DNA of 64,000 bases, taken from NCBI GenBank assembly GCA_951640195.1, contig OX621176.1:558001-622000 (forward strand), read 5' to 3'. The stretch is from Porpolomopsis calyptriformis (taxonomy: Eukaryota > Basidiomycota > Agaricomycetes > Agaricales > Hygrophoraceae). Position 1 is the stretch's first letter. Each line of letters starts with the position of its first letter. The translations under genes and the position numbers were made by a program. Positions 23,718 to 34,781 of the stretch are shown in pieces. The notes under the pieces were generated by a model. That model was not told where the DNA came from and made no database searches. It was given only the letters and a program-made list of their open reading frames with translations.

Positions 23718-24325
23718 TGATACGTCTGCTTTGTGTATGAGAACCGAACACAGAACAAGGTGCAAGGATGACTATAAAGAGTCTCGACACAGCCTATGAT
23801 CGATGATCGTGGAAAGGGAGTCTTCGATCGTTTGCGAATGAGATCGATTGGGGAATCGGAAGGATTGGAAAGTCGAAAGAGGAAGTCTTAGAAGATCTAG
23901 AGAGGATCTAGACTTGAGAGCAAGAGAGAAGCGAATATCTAACTTGTTGGATCACTAGCTACAACATACAGTATATATATCTTCTAGTACAAGGATCCCT
24001 TTGAGTGTATATGATAAAAGGGGAGCCTCTCTAATGATCTAAGGGGAAAGTAGTGAATGGGAATGAAGGAATCGAATGAAAAGGGAGAAATAGAAGAGAA
24101 CAGATGCCTTTGAATAGTGTCTTCCCTTTGATATACAAACTTTCATTCGCATTCGGAAAGCTTCGATCGTGTTCGGAGCATTCAATGATTCTCAAAGTCG
24201 TTTGGGACATTTAGGAGCTATCGGGAGCATTCGGAGGGTTTGAGTTCATGTTCGAAGGACTTGATAGGCATCTAGTATTTGTATAGTTGAATATACGGTG
24301 CTCAGGGGATAGAGGGGTCGTATCA
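23718..24325 (-). repeat. Gypsy-A 5' LTR
   Basis: 608 bp, TGATACG...GTATCA, pairing with 15006-15613. Reading the minus strand, the LTR is followed by TTTTGGAGCCCACTGTG, a likely primer-binding region. Confidence 0.92.
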
Positions 24326-24329
24326 ACAT

Positions 24330-26638
24330 GCACAGAAAGGCTGCTTCATTGGATACGACTCAGAAAGCAAAGGCTTCTGAATTTACTAGCCTGGAAAATG
24401 ATCCGTCAGTGTGGAAAGAGATGTTGTCTTCAACTCTGAAGACTCATGAACTATTAGCGATAAAAATCTTGTTATCCCTGGTGAGATCTTTAATAATGAG
24501 GAGACAGAGAAGGTCTTACAACCCCCTCCCAACCAGCTTGAGGAACCTACCGATGGTGAAAAGCCTGAGTACAAACCACCAAAACCCCCTGAACCTACTA
24601 CCCCACCTGCTGATGGAATCCCTGATACTGAACCCACATATGGATGAGGAATGCATGCATGCCTACTACCTGGATCATATTGCAACATGCAGAAAGGTAT
24701 ATACAAGCCAGCTGTGACAGCATATGCTAAAGTGTTTATCTGTGAAATAGACCTTGACCTCAATGAACAAGATGGAGGATGTAGTTCTACTTACACCCAC
24801 CCCAATGATGAATGCCTGGACCCATTATATGCTATCACTGGATCCATGGGAACTAAACCATCCTCAATGACTGAGGCTCTTGAAGGCCCTCATGGTCAAG
24901 CATAGAATAATGCACTTATGTATGAAATAGGCCAGCTACAGAAACTCCACACCCGGAAAATTGATGACTTACCATTAGGAAAACCAGTAATTCTGCACTC
25001 CGAAGTCTTGAGAGAAAAATGAAATGCTAATGACATTGTTGAATCCCACCATGTATGAATAGTAGTGGGTGGTTACTGTCAAACATATGGTATCAACTAC
25101 ACTGAAACATTCTCCTCCACTGTCAAAATGCCATCCTTCTGAGTCATACTTGCCCTAGCAGCCCAATTAGACTAGGAGATCCACCAGGTCAACATCAAAA
25201 GTGCTTGCCTCAATGCTCCCCTCAAGGAGGAAGTATATATTAAGCTGCTGAAAGGAGTCTTGAAACCTGGGGAAGAAGGGAAGGTTTGCTGACTCCTCAA
25301 AGCCATGTATGGCCTGAAGCAGGCTGGACATGAATGGTATAAGACCCTTGCCGCAGCATTCTATAAGCTGGAACACTGCCAGTCAAGTGTCAACCACTCT
25401 GTGTTCTTCAAATGCAAATATGATAGCAAGGTTATTGTGGCGGTGTAAGGCAGTTAAGGGGGGTGGGACTGCACAGCAAGGTCGAGGTCCTGGGTATTGA
25501 CAGTGAGGATCTATGATATGATTCTGGGGGTGTAATCTCTCATTCTCTGGTATATTATTTTTTTTGTCGGTGGCTACAGTGTTGAAGTATATATACTGTA
25601 AATACCTTTGTATACCAGATAAGGAAATACTTTGTTTCGGCATGTAGAGTGTTCAACACTCCTACAGTGGTAGCCACAGACAATATAGCCATAGCAGGAT
25701 TATCCATCTCAGCAGTAAACAAATTCAAGCAAGGGCTTAGTGGCCACTTCGAACTTGGACATGGGTGAGATCCACTGGTTCCTAGGGTTCAAAATCAAAC
25801 AGGACAGAATGACAAGGTCTATCTCCATCAATCAATGCGCTTATATAGAAGCCATGGCCAAAAAGTTTGGCATTGATAATGCCAAACCTGTGGTCCTACC
25901 TGCCCTCCCTGGGCAAATCCTATCTTCTGACCAGTCACCTATCACACTACATCAAGTGAATGAAATGCATAGCATACTATATGCAGAAGCCATAGGCCAT
26001 GTGCTCTGGCCAGTGATGATATCGCAACCAGATGCAATCTTTCAAGTTGGGCAGCTAGCCTAATTCATCCAGAACCTAGGAAAGGCTCATTGGGAAGCCC
26101 TAAAGCAGTTGATCAGCTACCTGAACATGATGAAGGATTTGTGGTTAGTACTCACCAAAGGAGAGAAGTCAGATCCTGTCATCTACACAGATGCAGACTA
26201 GGCATCACAATCGGATCGCCACTCAATCTCCGGATACGCAATGCAGATGGGAAATGGAATGGTGATGTGGAGCTTAAAAAAGCAACCAATTGTTGCACTA
26301 TCAAGTATGGAGTTGGAATATATCACGCAGACCCATGCCCTGAAGGAGGTGCTATGGGTATGAGAATTCATCAGAGAACTTGTCTTGAAATTTATGGAGC
26401 TGACCATCCTGTACTCTGACAACCAAGGGGCCATTGCCCTCACTAAAAACAACAAGTTTCACACCCGCTCAAAACACATTAACATCCACTATCACTTCAT
26501 CAGAGAGGCTGTAGAAAAGAGGGAAATTGAGCTTACCTATGTGCTGATGACAGAAAACCTCAAGACATATTCACCAAGCCCCTACTAACTCCCAAGTTCA
26601 ACTACTTTCGAAGGAAACTCGGACTGTGTGGTGATTGA
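24330..26638 (+). pseudogene. Copia integrase end, RT and RNase H (3' part)
   Basis: The frame resumes the integrase at AQKGCFIGYDSESKGF, passes a proline-rich linker, then RT: TYGINYTETFSSTVKMPSF, the QVNIKSACLNAPLKEEVYIK block and AMYGLKQAGHEWYKTL. The YVDD-type region is broken by a 223-bp repeat (25444-25666). RNase H follows: [45 protein letters not shown] and the final [14 protein letters not shown]. Numerous stops are present. It is read in the same direction as 12905-15005. Confidence 0.88.
25444..25666 (+). repeat. Short dispersed repeat S, copy 1
   Basis: 223 bp, starting TGTAAGGCAGT and ending CACTCCTACA, inserted in the copia RT. A second copy lies at 46218-46438. The termini are an imperfect inverted repeat with TG...CA ends, like a small solo LTR. 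I could not define a target duplication. Confidence 0.75.
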
Positions 26639-26645
26639 GGGGGAG

Positions 26646-27354
26646 TGTTGAGGATAGGCAATCACTCACTGGTGATATGACCCCTCCATCCCCTGAGCAC
26701 TGTATATTCAACTATACAAATACTAGATACCTGTCAAGTCCTTCGAACACAAACTCGAACCCTCCGAACACACCTGATAGCTCCCGAATGAGTTTGAGAA
26801 TCATCAAACTCTCTGAATGCAATTGAAGCTTTCCGAATGTGAACTAAAAGTTTGTATATCAAAGGGAAGACACTATTCAAAGGCATCAGTTCTCTTCTAT
26901 TTCTCCCTTTTCATTCGACTTCTTCATTCCCATTCACTACTTTCCCCTTAGATTATTAGAGAGGCTCCCCCTTTATTATATACATTCAAAGGGATCCTTG
27001 TACTAGAAGATATATATACTATATGTTGTAGCTAGTGATCCAACAAGTTAGATATTCGCTTCTCTCTCGCTCTCGAGTCTAGATCTTTTAAGACTTCCTC
27101 TCGACTTCCTCTTTCAATTCTCTGATTCTCCCAATCTCCCGATTGATCATGTTCACGAATGATCGAAGACTTCTTTTCCATGATCATCGATCATAGACTG
27201 TGTCGAGACTCTTTATAGTCATCCTTGCGCCTTGTTCTGTGTTCGGTTCTCATACACAAAGCAGATGTATCACTAGTACATCTACATCATATCTGTATTA
27301 TGTAATCTCAGTACTTTGTCTCAACATGACTTTCACCTGAAGATTATCTCAACA
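26646..27354 (+). repeat. Copia right LTR, split by a solo LTR
   Basis: The halves 26646-26672 and 27273-27354 together equal the 105-bp left LTR. The interruption is the Gypsy-A family solo LTR flanked by CTGG / CTAG. Confidence 0.92.
26673..27272 (+). repeat. Gypsy-A family solo LTR in copia LTR
   Basis: 600 bp, TGATATGACC...GTATCA, inserted in the right copia LTR. The flanks CTGG (26669-26672) and CTAG (27273-27276) are a 4-bp target duplication with one G-to-A change, matching the 4-bp duplication of the full element. No internal region remains, so LTR-LTR recombination is the likely origin. Confidence 0.92.
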
Positions 27355-27603
27355 AGTTTGACTGAATTGGAGGATAGATCTGATGCTTGAGCCTCATAAT
27401 ACTTTTTTTTTGTTCTAACTGATGAATTTTGTATGCAACCAGTCTCCACTTGTCAGATTCCAAGTGCAAACCAATAGTGTGGTTCATACAAAGTGATATT
27501 CTATTTTATACCAGGTAGTAACCAGCCTGCAACTAGCTTACAACAGGTAAGATGGTTGTGACTGGTGTCAGCCAGTTGGATCTGTGTTTGTCAGAAACCA
27601 AGT

Positions 27604-27811
27604 TGCGCCATCCAAACATACTCAAATGGTGCACTATCTGATCATGCCATAATACCACTTGCACCATCTGAGCATACCCAAATGGTGCACTTTCATTCTT
27701 AGCTATTAACCAGAATGACAATAACTCAATATCCAGTGGTCAGATTCTTTCAAAAATAGGTTCATCGGAACCCCTGAGGGTTGTGCCATCTGAGCATACT
27801 CGGATGGTGCA
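27604..27811. repeat. Three 30-bp imperfect palindromes
   Basis: Three units at 27604-27633, 27660-27689 and 27782-27811 follow the pattern TGCACCATCTGAGCATACCC then AAATGGTGCA, each able to fold with an 8-bp stem (TGCACCAT / ATGGTGCA). They are copies of one motif, not merely independent hairpins. Function unknown. Confidence 0.6.
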
Positions 27812-27845
27812 AACCGAGCCACTGTGCCACTCAGATCATCTATAA

Positions 27846-28047
27846 CAATCCCTTTCACCCTATTATTTTACTTCATTCTGTACTCTTATTGAACCCCCTT
27901 TAAAGACTATATTAGAGACTATTATCCCTTACATATCAGGTTCCTATGACCCTCAAGCATTCATTCCTTATAGTCCTTCATGAATTCCCCTGTCATAACT
28001 TTATATATATAGATACACTTTTTTCTAGTAGACTCTCTAGTTTTAAC
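27846..28047. repeat. Dispersed repeat R1, copy 2
   Basis: Matches 6228-6433 in the same orientation along about 200 bp. Confidence 0.6.
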
Positions 28048-28483
28048 TTACACGTCTACTTACTGTGGTTCCATTTTGAATCCAACAGTCTCTCCAGAAC
28101 ACTTACCAGCCCTATATTGTGTTGTGTTGGGCCTAGAGAACTCCCTTAGAACCTTGGTCCTGACAGTGTTGCAACACAGTTACAACCTAGTTGAAATTTG
28201 GTTGATGTAAGATTGTATTATATAAATACAGCCATTTAAGGAATACATGTGATAAAAGCTCAATACAAGTCACTTCCCAACTTGGTTCAAATCTTATCTA
28301 AATGGCTTAATCAATGCTTCAACTTGGTTGTAATCTTATCTAAATAGCTCAATCAGTGTTGCAACTGGACCTAAATGGTTGTAATCTTATCAATTGGTTC
28401 CAATTGGTATTCTAGAACATTCTAATTTTGAGTGGGTTGCCATGTGGTTGCCATGTAGTCTCAACCTAGGACTTCCCCATGAC
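28048..28483. other. Pre-hAT-1 flank with tandem motif
   Basis: No gene. Between 28279 and 28410 a unit of about 48 bp containing TTGGTT-AAATCTTATCTAAATGG-TTAATCA is repeated two to three times. GTTGCAAC-type motifs recur here and again just beyond the right end of hAT-1 (47870-47920), so both flanks belong to the same pre-insertion sequence. The last eight bases, CCCATGAC, are the hAT-1 target duplication. Confidence 0.5.
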
Positions 28484-28639
28484 CAGTGTTGGGCAAGTCA
28501 GTGACAGGTTATACTAGGCTGCTGATAGTTACTGACTATGACTTTGGCTAACTTTGGTGACTATGACTTCCAATGCTTGCACAGCAGCATAGATGTACAT
28601 TTTGCTACTGCTAATTTGATGTAAGGACTACCTCTGCAC

Positions 28640-30490
28640 CACAATCCATATCACCAGGTCCATCATTCTCATTACCAAGGCTGCTCACCAATTCATACAA
28701 CTCAAGCTCTTCCTGTAAACTCTACACCACCATCCTCTAATACTGGGCAACCCAGTGAGTATTTGTGAAGTCAAACAGATCTGCTAATGTGATGTGGATC
28801 TTTGAGGGAAATCGGAGTGGCAAAACATCCTTATCTTCTTCCAACATGTGGAACAGATGTTCTGCAACATCCTGGAGCTTGGCACTTAGGTCTAGTGGAG
28901 TAGATGTGGACAGTAGGGCTGGATCAATGTTAGGGGGAGAGATAAGGTCTGTGGAGTTAGTAGTGGTATCAGTGATGGGTGCTATGGTATCAGCTGTAGT
29001 ATTGGTGATAGGAATTGATTCAGCAGATCCAAAATGATGTTTCAATTGTTCCTTTGTGTGTGGATTTCACAAGTACTCATTGCGCACATGCATTTTGAGT
29101 TCAGCAAGGTCCACCAATACCTAAGTCCCAAGGCAGCTGTGAAGCTTTGTGAGGATCAGGCCAAATGCACTGAAAAGTTGCTCGCATGATGCTGAATTTG
29201 CACAGATGGATAGGACTCACAGGGCAAGCTTCATCAGTGGTGGAGGGTCAAGTCCAAAGTGCGATATCTCATTGAAGACATCAATTGGGTTTAGAGCCTT
29301 GTTCTAGATGTCTTGAGAGATATGAAACTAATACAGATTTTCTAACTCACCTCACATTTGGCCTTTGTATTGACTTCCCTGCAATAACCATCCAGAAACT
29401 CATATGGCCCTTGGGAATTGAAGCAATCCTGGAGATTTTGGTGAAGTTCAAGGGGTGCTTGTATATTGTAGAAGTGAGACCACAGCTGTTTAAGAAGCAC
29501 AAGGATTCCTGCAGGTGTTAGAAAATTACAAGGGCAGAAAGGTGTCATCTTTGTGAATAAATTAAGGATAATTGTAGCAACAAATACATCCTGATCTGCC
29601 TTGCCCCATTGCTGCTCAAGGCTTTCAAGCACTGCTTTACACACACTTTCATCTTCTACATCAGGTAGGCAGTTGTAGTGTATGAAAAGGCTTCCAAATG
29701 TGAGGAGGACCTCATCGAGACAACAGAATGCTGATTAGGTGATATTTGCTGTGACAGCAAGGGGTTCAAGGTGGGTTTTGATTCTGTAGTCTGGATAAAC
29801 CTTGGTAATCTCAAAGCTATATACAATAGCTCACCTTGCTAAGGCTCGCCAAAATTGACTATCCTTAATAAGAGCTACTATTAACATTACCTTTATATGA
29901 GCTTTTGAATCACCTGTAATAAGTTGCTTATCCCATAGTGGTTGGAGTTCATCATTGTTGACAAGGATAGTCAGGGAGGGTCATAAGTCAAGAAGACAAC
30001 TTGTGGCAAGGTAATGTGTAGTCCAATGTGTGAGGACAGCACAGATTACTGAAAGGGCCAGTGCGCCAGCTTGGATTTGCACATCTTATAGCAGTACTAA
30101 AACATATGTTTGCCATGTAGCCAGGTGATTAGCTCACCAGCTTGTATGCAGTAGGTGAGAAACCCTGCATCACACTTGAGATAATCTCCAACAATAAGGT
30201 TGATCTGAGAAAACAAAGTAAGATAAATCAGGCTGCATAATAGGATATGAACTATACCTGGTGTGAATAACAATTGGGGACAACAAGGTGTGGAAATCTC
30301 TCTACAAGCATCATTCATGCCTTGCAAGATTCTCCTAATGCATCTATAGTAAATGCAATAACATTAACACCCCATTCTGTCTTCAGTGTTTGAATTACTT
30401 CAACCATTAGCTTGAAAAGCTCATTAGCAGTCTTGCATTCCTTGGAAGCATCATGAACTCAAACAGTCAAAGTCTAATTACAAGACATGT
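28640..30490 (-). pseudogene. hAT-1 transposase, C-terminal part
   Basis: Readable blocks on the minus strand include the RNase H-like region (QQWGKADQDVFVATIILN, followed by KMTPFCPCNF), the hAT dimerisation region (ANSASCEQLFSAFGLILTKL) and the end LADLFDFTNTHWV then LQEELELYEL. These are the conserved blocks I know from basidiomycete hAT transposases, the enzyme that cuts and joins the element ends. Frames shift repeatedly and stops are present. The upstream part continues beyond the pogo insertion at 41969. Confidence 0.82.
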
Positions 30491-30759
30491 TACAGTCGAC
30501 TCCCTCTTAACCCATATACTCACATAACCCATACTCCCTTATACCCCATAAGATTTTTGATCCACCAACTTGGTTCGCAGTGAATTCCAACCCAGAACCC
30601 ATAACTCCCTCATACCTAATAATCCATACCTTTTTTGGGGAAAACCTATACATTTACTAGTATATTTTTGGTATACATTGCAGTGCTATTGCTATCACAA
30701 CTTTTTTTTTCATTTGATTTTCTTCATTTGATTTTCAATACACGAGTTACAACCAAACC

Positions 30760-30860
30760 ATGACACTTCAGCCTCTCGAGGTCCTGAAAAAAGAACTAGA
30801 TATCCTGCAGAATGAAGTCAAAGCCAAGAAAGAAACACTCACAGCTCAACTGGCTATGGG
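30760..30860 (+). pseudogene. pogo transposase N-terminus
   Basis: An ATG at 30760 opens a lysine/glutamate-rich helix (LEVLKKELDILQNEVKAKKE) that continues across the Gypsy-B insertion: LAMG at 30860 joins GSISVQDEQ at 39830 in the same frame once one ATGGG duplication is removed. Confidence 0.7.
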
Positions 30861-31228
30861 TGTTACGGTTACTTCGTTTTGTCGTCCCACCAACTTTCCT
30901 TTTTCGTCTTATCTAATCTTATCTTCGATCTAATCTTATCTTATCTAATCTTATCTAATCTTTTATCTTATCTCCTCATAGATTGGAGGCAATAATGCCA
31001 TTGGCTGATAAAGACGTGCTCCACAGTAGCTGCGCATTAGTCAGCCGTTCCATGGATTGTTGCCGTGGCTATCACAATCACAGCCCAGGCCCAGGTAGAT
31101 ATAAGTAGTGTACAGAACACTTGTATCTCCCTAGTTTGATCCTTCAATGTTGCCACCCTCAGTTTATGCACTGAGCTCTTCGTTATCCCTCGTTGAAGCA
31201 ACCTGAGATTCCGACTGCGGACATAACA
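30861..31228 (+). repeat. Gypsy-B 5' LTR
   Basis: 368 bp with a run of CTTATCTAAT-type repeats; nearly identical to 39457-39824. Confidence 0.95.
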
Positions 31229-31308
31229 GAAGGATCAAACTCCCTCTCACCTCGCTTTTCTCTGCAACAGCCTCTGGTCAAGATTCGTCTGACACTGACC
31301 GCATTGTC

Positions 31309-33314
31309 TTGGGATACCAGACAACGCCATCACTGTTGCCTCCCCGGAATCCCAACCAGGCTCCCCCGACCGACCCATCCTTTCTTGCCTTGAGAACCAC
31401 GGGAGACACTTCGGTACATCCCCACACGGTATCAGGAGTGATTACCACCCTGGATCGTTCCTCCTCCACTCCGCCCCTGTCCTACTCCCCACCACATCAT
31501 TCCCCCCAGGCCTCGTCCAGTCAGCTTATTAGCTACTCGGAACAACAGGCCGTTGACGCATTAGACGTCGAACGAGAACAACTCGAAGCTCTTACGCTTG
31601 AGTTCTCCCACCTCACCTTCGACATCACCCCTCCCGTCTCCGCCAACCTTTCCCCCGCCTCGTCTCACTCTTCTTTTTCTTTGGACTCTTACTATACTGC
31701 CCTGTCTCCCCCGGATTCTTCAGACGACAGATTAGACCCCTTTGTCGAAATCGAACCGCGAACATTCAATCGCGTTCAAATCAGAGTTTATCGTTCCCCG
31801 GTCCTCGTTGCGAATTTCCTCGCCTCCTCCATCTGTGTTTTCTACTGTTGCAGATCTTCTCGCATCCGAGAGATCCACGTCCGAGATAACCTGCGACCAC
31901 GCCTCCCCATGCAGGTTCCCATCGACCAAGCTACGGGCTCACAGACGACGAATTAGAGTTCCAGGACGCCGTCGACACATCTGAAGGGGTATTCTCACCC
32001 TTATCGTCTCAGATCCTCGACCCCTCGACTCCCTCCGTCTTCTCCATTCTCGGACCCACCACTCTCCCTGCCCCTTCTCCGTGACCCACGGATACACCCT
32101 CACCCTACGTGTTTGGACATCCCCGTTTTCTCCGAACACCACCCCAACCTCTATCTCGCTCCTCATCTTCTCCTTCTCCCTCGAAGGTGACCACCTCCGC
32201 TACCCCGCAATGACCGCTTCCGGAAACCCCCTGGAAACCGAAAGACTCTCCTCCACCAAAGGAGTCCTGTCCCTCCCCTGAACAGAATCCTTCCCTTCAT
32301 TCTTCTCCGGCTCCTTCCCCTTCTTCGTCTCCCCCACCACCTTCGAACCCGAACCCACTTCCCCCCATGCAACCAACAGTTCCCATGGCTTCTGTCTCAA
32401 AAACAATCAAACTCGCTCAGCCTGATGTATTCAACGGCGACAAAAAATTATACAAGAACTGGTTTTGCCAGGTCCTCATCTTCCTTCGCGGCAGCGAAGT
32501 CACAGACCCCGAGAAGATGATTCTTGTCACCTTGTCGTACATGAAGGAAGGCATCGCCGCCAAGTGGGCCCAACAATACGTGGATGCCTTCTTTGGCCGA
32601 ATGGACCCCGTCACCGGTAATCTCCTCCCCCTCGGCCCCTGGAAAGATTTCGTAGATGTTTTGAATGTTGTTTTCACCGATCATGCCACGGAGCAACGCA
32701 CCCGTGAGGAAGTCGAACACTTTTCGCAAGGATGTTTGGGTATTATAGAATATTTCGTCAAGTTGGAACTCTTGTTCCACCAAGCTGGCCTCGTTGGCCA
32801 GGATAAAGAATGTATCAGAATCCTTGAGAAAAATGTCAACCAAGGCATTATTCGTCAAATTTACATGTCGCCCCCGCTCCCCACCACATACCCCAAGTAC
32901 CACAACAAGGTTGTGGCCATTGGACAATTGTTAGAGCATTTCCATGATCAGGAACGCCGCCAACGTCCGTCTGCCCCTCCTTCTCGCCTGGCCTTTCGCC
33001 CCTCCACTCCACGATTCCACGCCCCTCTTCCCCAGGACAAGCAAGTGCCGTCTGGCACCATCCACGGAGGACAGGGTCTGCCGATGGACCTGAGCAAAAC
33101 GCGCTAGACCAACAGGTGCTACAACTGTGGTCAAACTGGACACTTCCATCGGGAATGCCTACAAGAACTCCAGAAGGTCAACATTCGTGCTCTTCAGCAC
33201 GAGCTGACCGTCGACGAGATCACGGAGTTGATGAACTTCCTTTCCACAGAGGAACACAACTCCACCGAGCCCACTCCTGACAATGACGAACAGGATTTTG
33301 GCGACGGTCGATAG
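31309..33314 (+). pseudogene. Gypsy-B gag
   Basis: A serine/proline-rich leader (31309-31956, then other frames to 32366) precedes a capsid-like domain from 32367 (KLAQPDVFNGDKKLYKNWF, AKWAQQYVDAFF, FLRG and FTDHATEQRTREEVEHF). A zinc knuckle CYNCGQTGHFHREC (CX2CX4HX4C) follows after one stop at 33105. The leader contains frame changes, so the N-terminus is uncertain. Gag packages the element RNA. Confidence 0.82.
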
Positions 33315-33316
33315 AG

Positions 33317-34621
33317 ATGCGCTCGCTCTATTCGACGGAATCATGCCTACTCTGGCATTGTGAACAGACAGCACCGGACACCCCCTTTGTTACTCCTTCT
33401 CCCCTTTCCGTTCTTTGTACTAGTACGACGGCATGTATAATATCTGATACCAATAAGCCCGTCAATGAAATTTGTCCTCCACTGTCTATGCCAGATGAAA
33501 GCACTGAGTGCCCCGAATTCCCTGACTCCCCCATTCCCGAATCATCGTCTCTCCTTTCTGTCGATTCAATTGACCTCGACTCTCTTTCTTCCCCCCTAGA
33601 AATCGTTAACGCCATTAAGGAACAAGCTAATTTCGCAATCCCAATTCTTTCAAAATGGTCTCACCCCGCCCGATCGCTGGAGATGACTCAGACTACGATC
33701 GATCAGATTAATGCCCTCTCAACGGAGAATGCCATCCGAGCCCTCAACGAACTCAAAGAACCTCATGTATTCGTTCGTGGATCAGGCTCCAGGAACCAGT
33801 TGACCCTCAAGACCACCATCACTACCTTGGATAATTGTGCCGAACATATCGCAACTGCTCTTGTCGACAGCGGCTGCGAAGGTTCATGTATTGATATCAA
33901 ATACGTTTGCGAAAACGACCTTCACACCACCAAACTTGCTCGACCCATTCCGGTACACAATGCCGATGGACAACCCAATTCAGAGGGACCCATCTCTGAG
34001 ATGGTCGCGCTTGAGCTTAAGGTCGGAACCCACATCGAACAGATTAATTTCGGTATCACGAACCTTGGCAAGTCTCAGATTTTCCTCGGTCACGATTGGT
34101 TGAAGAGTCACAATCCCTCCATCGACTGGAAGGCCAACTCTCTTGTTCTCGATCGATGCCCCCCTGACTGTCATCCTTCTCCCCTCCCCGACTCCATTGA
34201 CATCAACGAACTCACTCTCGAAGATGGCGATCAACTGCTCATGGTTGATTTTAATCCCGCTATCCAGATTCGCTTGATGGGAACAAAGTCTCAGGATCTT
34301 GCGATCAAGGCTTGGGAAGCCCAGAAGAAGGACCACACCTGGAAAGAAATTGTACCCGAATACCTCCATGAATTCCAAGACGTCTTCACCAAGGAAGACT
34401 TCGACGAACTCCCCCCAAGTTGTCCCTGGGACCATGCAATTGAACTTCTCCCCGGAACTGAAGAGAAGCTTGACTGCAAGGTCTACCCACTCTCCATGGA
34501 CGAACGTGCTCAATTGGATGAGTTCTTGGAAGAGAACCTCCGCACTGGACGGATTCGGAAATCAATCTCTCCTATTGCCTCCCCATTCTTCTTCATCAAG
34601 AAGAAAGATGGTTGACTATGC
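33317..34621 (+). pseudogene. Gypsy-B protease and RT start
   Basis: A 432-codon frame contains the aspartic protease motif ALVDSGCEGSCID, the FLGHDWLKSHNPSIDW block and the opening of RT (LPPSCPWDHAIELLPGTEEK, then ISPIASPFFFIKKKDG). It is cut at the RT by the 1.7-kb solo LTR after the target site TATGC (34617-34621). The reading continues at 36331. Confidence 0.9.
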
Positions 34622-34781
34622 TGTCATGAAATTGGTGTTCACTCTCTTTTAAAATTCCTCTCTTTTCTTCGTTCTTTTCTTTTCTTTCTTATGCCGATTC
34701 TTTTGGGAGGGAGGCTGTCTTTATTGGCAGCGGAAACTACTTGTACAAAAGGAGGAGTCCATGTCCGACTAGCTAATTATA

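Larger units (their letters stand above)
15006..24325 (-). mobile_element. Gypsy-A, Ty3/gypsy retrotransposon inserted in copia
   Basis: Two 608-bp LTRs (15006-15613, 23718-24325) with ends TGATAC...TATCA enclose gag-pol on the minus strand. The flanks are ACGT (15002-15005) and ACAT (24326-24329), a 4-bp target duplication with one CpG-type transition. Excising the element restores the copia integrase frame. Next to the minus-strand 3' LTR lies a polypurine tract (AGAGGAGA). On the plus strand between pol and that LTR sits an additional spliced gene (15781-17887). Stops in all parts make the element inactive. Confidence 0.93.
12729..27354 (+). mobile_element. Ty1/copia retrotransposon, host of later insertions
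   Basis: A left LTR (12729-12833) and a right LTR (26646-27354, itself split) both begin TGTTGAG and end CTCAACA. The element is flanked by a perfect 5-bp duplication AGTTT (12724-12728 and 27355-27359). A polypurine tract (GAGGGGGAG) precedes the right LTR. Internal order is gag, protease, integrase, RT, RNase H, the copia order. Removing Gypsy-A, a solo LTR and a 223-bp repeat leaves about 4.5 kb, normal for copia. Many stops make it inactive. Confidence 0.93.
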
